Assembly (NCBI GenBank): GCA_033558025.1
Contig: JAUCEF010000005.1
Span: 4,402,001-4,466,000 of the forward strand
Origin: Phytophthora sp. 'mugwort'
Taxonomy: Eukaryota; Oomycota; Peronosporomycetes; Peronosporales; Peronosporaceae
DNA: 64,000 nt
Direction of reading: 5' to 3'
Position 1 is the stretch's first letter; each line of letters opens with the position of its first letter. Positions 58,090 through 64,000 of this stretch are shown piece after piece. Made by a program: the position numbers and the translations under genes. The notes beneath the pieces were generated by a model. It saw only the letters and a list, made by a program, of their open reading frames with translations, did no database searches and was not told the DNA's origin.

Positions 58090-59560
58090 CTACTCGTCTT
58101 GCTCAATGAGCGACGACGCGTTCCACATTTCGCGGTTCACGCACAAGAAGGCGATCATTCGAAGTTCGCCGGCAGCATGCAGCTGCGTTGCGGGGTCATG
58201 ATCAGCTTGCACGTCGAGAGCAGCCGCTCGACCGTGTTCGAGGTCAGCGGCACCAGCTTCGCCAGCTCCCTGTAACGGACACTGGTGCGCGTCGACACGC
58301 GGCGCTTTTGCCGTCGCGCAAGATGGCATCCGCGTAGTCGCAGCGCGGCTTCTTCTTCCTCTTGGCGGCCATGTGTTTACCGTCCCCGCCTTCTCCATCG
58401 TCCTCGCTGTCGCTGGGCGCCTCAAAGCACTTGACCGCGCGGCTTCGGCGGCCGTTAGGTTGTCGCAGTTACCGACCTTCACGAGCGCAGACTCGAAAAC
58501 AGGAGAGTGGACTATCTTGGCGGATGAGCGGAGATGCTCCGCCATGATCGGGTAGTCCGCCATCACGCTGTCAAACAGAACACGCACATCAGCGACTGTG
58601 GCGCACTCGTGCTGAAGCGCCGTGCACACCGTGTCCAGTTTTTCGAGGTCGGCAAGCAGCGCGATCAATTTTTTGTGGAACACACTACTCGGGGCATAGT
58701 CGTCCACAGCCTCGACCTGCCGAATAGCATCACGAATGCGGGCGTAGCGGGCAACCATAGCGTAGGTTGACGACCATCGGGTGGTATTCCGTTTGACAGG
58801 TTGGAGATCCGTGAACTTAGCGAAGGTGGCGGCGTTGTTGCAGTAACGCAACTGGATCATCAGGTAGTTTAGAGCGGCAAGCTCGGGCTCGTAGACGGCG
58901 AGGAAGCGGTTGACCGCCAGGTTGAATCTGTGACTGGCGCCGCCAACCAGAGGAACGCCGAGGAGAGTGGCGATCTCCTGGTTGGTGCAGTTGTCGCCCA
59001 CGATGAACGCCACCATGTCGATGGTTTTGTTGTAGAGGTCGAACACCGACCGGATCATCGTGATGTGCGCCTCGGCGGTCTGGCTGCCTTCCTCCAAAGG
59101 AGACATAAAGAGCAGTCGCTCGCGTCGAGCCCCCATCACCTCGTAGACGCCGTAGAGCCCGATATAGTGCATAGAGCTGTGGGACCAGCCGTCAAACATC
59201 AGACCAAACGAGGTGCTCATCTCCCGGTCGACGACTGCTCCCCCGTTCTTCGCCACCGTCTGCATGCCCTGCTTTAAAGCCTTGGAGGAGATGGGCGTCC
59301 ACTTGCTCATCGAACGCTTGACCGCGTTGTCGACCTCGGTGGTCGGCAGGTTGCGCTCGATGAACCACCGCAGCCACTGGAAGCGGTGGTTCGTCTCCTG
59401 TGAAATGAAGCCGAAGCTCTCGAGCCCGCTGCAGCCGCGTACATCTCCTCGTACAAAGAATGCTTGGTGCTGATGTGCGACATCAAGTTGGAGTAGCCGT
59501 TGCCGATCTGCTGCTTCCTTGCGGTGCCGCAATCCTTGCTGTTGACCATCTTGGGCATTC
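58090..59560 (-). pseudogene. hAT-superfamily transposase with BED finger, frameshifted
   Basis: From ATG 59558 a first frame gives the BED-type zinc finger tail ([26 protein letters not shown]). After a shift at about 59420 the main frame carries [67 protein letters not shown] and RNTTRWSST, all typical of hAT transposases. Towards the end a second shift (about 58370) leaves the dimerisation region in other frames, with [19 protein letters not shown] still readable at 58160-58100. Only a few breaks over 1.47 kb suggest it decayed recently compared with the other elements. Terminal inverted repeats were not identified. Confidence 0.8.
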
Positions 59561-60826
59561 AAAAGTGCCTTCGCATGAACGGAATGTGCAGCAGAAGCTC
59601 ATGAAAATGGGTGATTGGAAGCAGTGCAAGCGGACCACCAGTGAAATGGCCTATAACATATTATAACATATTATTGGACCAATGTAAGATTGTACTGATT
59701 TAGCGTAGCACCCCGTAATAAGTAATTGAACTGTGATAATGTAATGATTACTGCGCGGATATTATTTTTTTCAGAGCCTTGTAACATCGCCCGATTTTTC
59801 CTGAATCACTTCCGCAGGATAGAACCGCCAAAAACGCGCCGAGACGGAAGGTTTTCAACCAGACGAGGATCAATACTCTCGATCAGTCGCAGCGTAGTTC
59901 CCTTTTCGATAAAGGAGTCCGCAAGATTGTTTCACTGCTTGAAACTCGTGCATTCGTTTTATAATGACACCGACTTAATGCAGAGAGAGCGGGGCAGGTG
60001 GGCGCTCTTGACCAGGTGCATGAGAGGTCGAGGAATTTGCATTCGGAAGAGCTGAAGCTTCTCGAACCAAACGTGCCTCAGCGTATGCGGACAACCCACA
60101 AAATGTTTGCGCAAGGCGGTCACACTGCCGTGAATATTCTTGACGCCGCCTCTGCGTCTTGGCTTTTTTTTTTACCAGCTCCGCTTTGCGCCAACGCAGT
60201 GAAGATATAGATGAATGCATTCGCCGTAGTTATTGCTCGGTTCTGTCGTCTTCTCGAACTGTAGGCGCACTTTATCTTGTTTCCTCCCCATGTTTAGGTG
60301 CTCCGAGGCAAGATCCGGAATACCTCATGACGAGATCTTCTGTACACTCAACACTTCTCGCCTGAACTACGAAATAGAGCGATGTGTCGTGAATGAGAGC
60401 CGATATACAAAAAACAACTTCTGTATAATCGCATTTATCCGAATAAAAGGATAAAATATTTTCGATCTTACGCGATAAAAAGATTTAAATATTTTTTGTG
60501 TCAACGCTGCTTGACGGACCGTTGCCAATTATCGACACGAGTTCGATCTTTACTTGCCGTCAAGTACAATATCGCACGAATTCTTTCCTTCGGCACATGA
60601 GACGTAACCTTCATGTTGGTTCACCGATGTTTGTCGGAAAATAAATGTGAGCGCATCATCGCAATGTGCTTCTGACATATGTTTTCTGTAGCACTCGGTC
60701 CAGAAGCTGCAATTACCCTAAGTTCCGATTTGCTAACTTGGTAGCAGCTTTTTTGCGCGTGCTGGTCAAGCGTTGATCGGGAGAATTGCGTCAGTAACGC
60801 GCTACTTCGACGTGCTATTTGTTCTT
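59561..60826. other. No gene seen
   Basis: AT-rich, with short frames only (59726-60055, 59998-60210, 60233-60454). No motif was recognised. Confidence 0.45.
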
Positions 60827-60906
60827 GCCAGCGAAAAATGATCAAAGTCCCTAAACAGTGTCACGTCAGAGATACTGTTTAGGGAGTTTGATCATTTTTC
60901 GCTGGC
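60827..60906. repeat. Long hairpin (33-bp arms, 14-nt loop)
   Basis: Arm 60827-60859 (GCCAGCGAAAAATGATCAAA then GTCCCTAAACAGT) and arm 60874-60906 are reverse complements with a single mismatch. It could be a foldback/MITE-like element or a small-RNA precursor. Confidence 0.9.
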
Positions 60907-60975
60907 GCCATGGTGATTATTGTTCGTTAATCTCGATTGAATCAGTGAGAATCAGGACGCTGAAAGTGTTCGAAA

Positions 60976-61097
60976 CACTTAGCTGTACACTTACCAAGAC
61001 CGCGTCGTGAAGCTCACGACAATACAAAATGCTCACGATAAATGTACAAAGCTTTCTGAACGTCATGACGCAGTCTTGGTAAGTGTGCAGTGAAGTG
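60976..61097. repeat. Inverted repeat, 35-bp arms, 122 bp overall
   Basis: CACTTAGCTGTACACTTACC... at 60976-61010 pairs with 61063-61097 with about four mismatches around a 52-nt centre. It lies only 69 bp from the hairpin at 60827-60906. A MITE or a primary small-RNA transcript would look like this. Confidence 0.8.
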
Positions 61098-61509
61098 TAT
61101 TTAGGATTCCCATCCAGATCTTTTGTCACTTCTCTTCATCAATATACGAAAGTATCCTTGCTCGCCGCGGGTCATGCATCGTTTCTCGGCTTACGTTAAG
61201 AATGACGTTGCATCAGAGCAATACGTAACTACTTAGTACTAGGAATTCGTTCGTGGCCGCAGAAAACGGGGCATTGATTAAAACCACAAATAGTGAGTCA
61301 GAATTGGCTGAGGTTAGCTGTGGTCATCTCATCCTGCTGATAGGAAGTACTACTTCCTAAACGAATTGAAAATAGGCATCGAAGCTCGATTGATTATGTA
61401 ACGTTGTCCAGCTGCTATTCTTGCTGCTGTGCGCTCTGGATGACCTGACGGAGCTCACTCGCAGATATACGAGGTATCGAGTTACCTCTGCAACTATCAA
61501 ACTCACAAG
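61098..61509. other. Intergenic, upstream of transporter
   Basis: No gene seen. It should contain the promoter of the EamA gene. Confidence 0.4.
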
Positions 61510-62837
61510 ATGGCTCCAAACGACAACCGATCTGCTGTGGTGCAGCCACTTCCGGCGAATGTCCCTCAGCGCATACCCGATCCGAAACCGAAACTTGTCG
61601 CCGATGTTGACAATGAAGACCAACCTTTGCTGAGAGCATCCAGCTCCGACAACCCCATTTCTAAAAGCGAAATTGAAGACTCGTCCGTCCCGGTGAAGAG
61701 CACGACGGGTTTGCTGAGTATGAAGCGCGCGAAAGGACTCGGATTCATTGTCTTTGCGGGTTTAAACTTTAGCATCGCATCGATCTGCATTAAGTACGCG
61801 AGCCATCGAGTGACATCTCACGAAACAGTCTTTTGGCGGATGATCATCGCGCTCGTGCTCAATTACGTGCGTTAGGCGACAGGCCTTCCTACATAAGGTA
61901 GGATAAAAACCGCAGCTAACTCACGAATTTGTGGTGACAAAAAACACAGATCTGGACTCGTTACAAGAAACGAAAGTTGGTCGTGGAGGCCAAGTACCGC
62001 GGTCTGCTGCTGTTTCGCTGTATTGTGGGAACCATAGGCGTCAACATTCAGTTCTACGCGATGTCGAAGATGGTGCTGACTGACGCTGTGGTCATCGTCC
62101 TGACAAGCCCGATATTCACCTTCTTTTTAGTGAGTACCTATAGCCCTCCGATATGTGGTTCTTTATCTTTAACCGCACTACGTTTTGTGTGACGTCAATA
62201 GGGTGCTGCTTTTCTCGGAGAAAAGATTAACCGGGTCGATTTACTCGCCGGTGTCACGTCGTTTATTGGTGTCATGTTCGTGACAAGGCCTGCATTCCTG
62301 TTTCCAACCGATACTGTCACCACACAGGCGCCTCCGCTTGCTGTATACTGTGCTATTGGCGGTTCAATGACATCTGCAGTCGTCTACATCCTGCTGCGGC
62401 GTCTAAGTAAAGTGGACCCGCTCATCGCTATCCATTACTTTTTCGTGTTCGGAACATGCACCTCGATCATGACACTGTTACTGGTAGGAGTGGTAAGTTG
62501 CCCGAATCTGGATAATCATCTAAGTTTCTGGTCTGACATAATCATGATGGTTGATACATTACAGAGCATGACAGTTCCTCTCGAGGTAACATTTTTGTTC
62601 GCACTGTTTGGCAGCGGCTTTTTTTCTTTCATTGGCCAGGTTTTCATGACCAAGGGATTTCAACTAGAAAAGGCAGGTATTGCATCAGTCATGCGCTACT
62701 TCGACGTGGTGTTCGTTGTCGCCATGGATGTGCTGATTTTGGGTGAGACCGTGAGCGTACTGAGTCTCCTTGGAGCTGGAATCATCATGGCTGGGGTCTC
62801 GATGATTGTTCTGCGCCGAGCTCGTGAAAAAGAATAG
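61510..62837 (+). CDS. EamA/DMT-superfamily membrane transporter, copy 1
   Basis: Exons 61510-61866, 61950-62129, 62202-62492, 62565-62837; introns 83, 72 and 72 bp; 366 residues. A hydrophilic N-terminus of about 75 residues precedes ten hydrophobic segments arranged as two EamA repeats: GLGFIVFAGLNFSIASICIK, then FWRMIIALVLNY and VVIVLTSPIFTFFLGAAFLG in the first, AVYCAIGGSMTSAVVYILLR and GQVFMTKGFQ...VMRYFDVVFVVAMD in the second. DMT carriers export or exchange metabolites such as nucleotide sugars, amino acids or nucleobases; the substrate cannot be read here. The third intron keeps the frame, so the unspliced form is also open. Confidence 0.85.
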
Positions 62838-63317
62838 AACATTTTAAAAGAGACATAGACCATGAAATCCACCACCAGGACTGCGGAAAAACGAACAAAA
62901 TTATTTTAAGACTCTTCAAATTATGCAGAAGTACAATTACCTTCGTAGTTTTTCGTTTGATGCAGCAGCACTGATTTGTATTAGTGTGTCAAAGCTTTTA
63001 AAGCGGAAAACCATCGAGTACTCGATTCGGTTCCATGTGGGTCTATATGTAGTAAGAGTCTCTATCGTTGCTACTGCTACTCGCTTTTGATCCGTCCCGG
63101 CGAGTTCTGAAGACGAGATGGAAAAGGAAATGGAAATGGACGCCGCTAAGATCGTTAGGACGGGTGAAGTGGCCGTTCCCATCGCCTCCAAATAGATGAA
63201 GTGCACGCATGGGGTGATCAGTCAAAATTTGGTGTAACGCGGTTGGTGGATATAAGAAGCGTCTGAGACTGGGCTTGAAGACGGCTCGAAATGCTTGGTC
63301 ACCAAAAGGATTGATGA

Positions 63318-64000
63318 ATGGTATTCGATAGTTCGATGAGTGTTTCAAGCTGGTCCCACTACGATGCCTACCAACGGCCACTTGTGAATTATCCCCTACT
63401 CGACAACAACCTCGTCGAAGGCGCCTTCGACAACCAATTAACAATTGAAGACAACTCAACAGTGCGCATGCTTCCTCACAGCAGCGCACGCGGACTGGCG
63501 GTTGTGGCCCCACTACCGCCCAACTTTAAAGAAATCGATGCAAATCCAATCAAGAAAGTCGTGAGCGATCCTGGAACTAAGGCGGATGATGAGACGAGCC
63601 GAGACGATCTCCCATTGCTGAAACAGGACAGCTCAAGCGAGGAAAGCTCGAAATTCGACGAGGAGAATATTGTCACCATCGTTCTTCCATCTATATCCAG
63701 CGGATCTTGGAGCTCGGCAAAAGTACGAGGACTGGGCTACATCATTATCGCGGCTCTCAACTTCAGTATCGTTTCAGCTTGCGTGAAATATGCAAGTCAT
63801 TATGCAAATTCGAACATCATCGTGCTCTGGCGAATGCTGATCGGGTTTGCGATGAACTGTGTACGTTGCCTCTGCTTTATCTCCTACACAAACGTTTTGC
63901 TACACGAATTAACCAACCTTTTTTTTCTACGCAGCTTTGGGTGCGCTACAAAAAGGCAGACCTGTTTGTCGGACGGAAGGACCGGCTTCTTCTCCTTTTC
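63318..64000 (+). CDS. EamA/DMT-superfamily transporter, copy 2 (cut by window end)
   Basis: The ATG at 63318 directly follows an in-frame TGA. Exon 1 63318-63860 ends at GTACGT; exon 2 starts at 63935 and runs out of the window. The hydrophilic N-terminus is longer than in copy 1 (about 140 residues, acidic, with DDLPLLKQDSSSEES like DNEDQPLLRASSSD of copy 1). The first membrane segments match copy 1 closely: VRGLGYIIIAALNFSIVSAC, then LWRMLIGFAMN and LWVRYKKADL against IWTRYKKRKL. The intron position is the same. It is therefore a tandem paralogue, 480 bp downstream of copy 1. Confidence 0.8.
   Translation, partial: MVFDSSMSVSSWSHYDAYQRPLVNYPLLDNNLVEGAFDNQLTIEDNSTVRMLPHSSARGLAVVAPLPPNFKEIDANPIKKVVSDPGTKADDETSRDDLPLLKQDSSSEESSKFDEENIVTIVLPSISSGSWSSAKVRGLGYIIIAALNFSIVSACVKYASHYANSNIIVLWRMLIGFAMNCVRCLCFISYTNVLLHELTNLFFLRSFGCATKRQTCLSDGRTGFFSF

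Noticed and set aside
58362..59473. Plus-strand open frames within the hAT region
   Set aside because: They mirror the GC-rich codons of the minus-strand transposase and have no family features of their own.
1..64000. Secreted RXLR or Crinkler-type effector genes
   Set aside because: I looked for a signal peptide followed by RXLR/EER or LFLAK-type motifs in the available frames and found no convincing candidate.
1..64000. CRISPR array or bacterial operon structure
   Set aside because: No regularly spaced direct repeats; genes have introns and eukaryotic families.

Overview
The window looks like nuclear DNA of an oomycete, most likely Phytophthora or a close relative. The genes are compact and carry short introns (about 60-90 bp) with GT..AG borders. 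Intergenic gaps between conserved genes are only 67-190 bp. The core-promoter sequence (initiator plus CATTT flank) is of the oomycete type. The accessory DNA is a mosaic of chromodomain Ty3/gypsy, PIF/Harbinger, MULE, Helitron, hAT and tRNA-SINE remnants. No species is claimed.

Layout: 1-10.1 kb is decayed mobile DNA: a Harbinger transposase, Myb-like fragments, unassigned reading frames and a 5'-truncated gypsy element with a probable 3' LTR. 10.1-27.7 kb is a gene island. It holds a guanylate-binding-protein (GBP/atlastin-class) gene with decayed copies of its own tail beside it, a PAXBP1/GCFC splicing-factor homologue, two almost identical divergent sugar transporters in inverted orientation, a POT1 telomere-end protein and ATG9. 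27.9-43.7 kb is a second transposon block: a SINE-like element, a MULE-type transposase with a possible Ulp1-like part, a Helitron interrupted by other DNA, an AWS-SET methyltransferase remnant, and a Harbinger element with both termini and an apparent target-site duplication.

44-56.4 kb is again genic: a fatty-acid-hydroxylase-superfamily enzyme, a multi-membrane oomycete protein with a decayed paralogue behind it, a small two-exon gene, UBE2T, an AGC-type kinase and the cilium-assembly factor DAAF9. 56.5-61.4 kb is gene-poor with a broken hAT transposase and two hairpins. 61.5-64 kb holds two tandem EamA/DMT transporters, the second cut by the window end.

The conserved genes are mostly housekeeping (splicing, telomere capping, autophagy, interstrand-crosslink repair, flagellar dynein assembly, transport) and do not form a pathway. 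They are packed as divergent pairs (GBP/PAXBP1, UBE2T/kinase, the two transporters) and convergent pairs (PAXBP1/transporter, POT1/ATG9, kinase/DAAF9). Exon structures below were derived by hand from splice signals, codon phase and family similarity; no alignment or database search was run.
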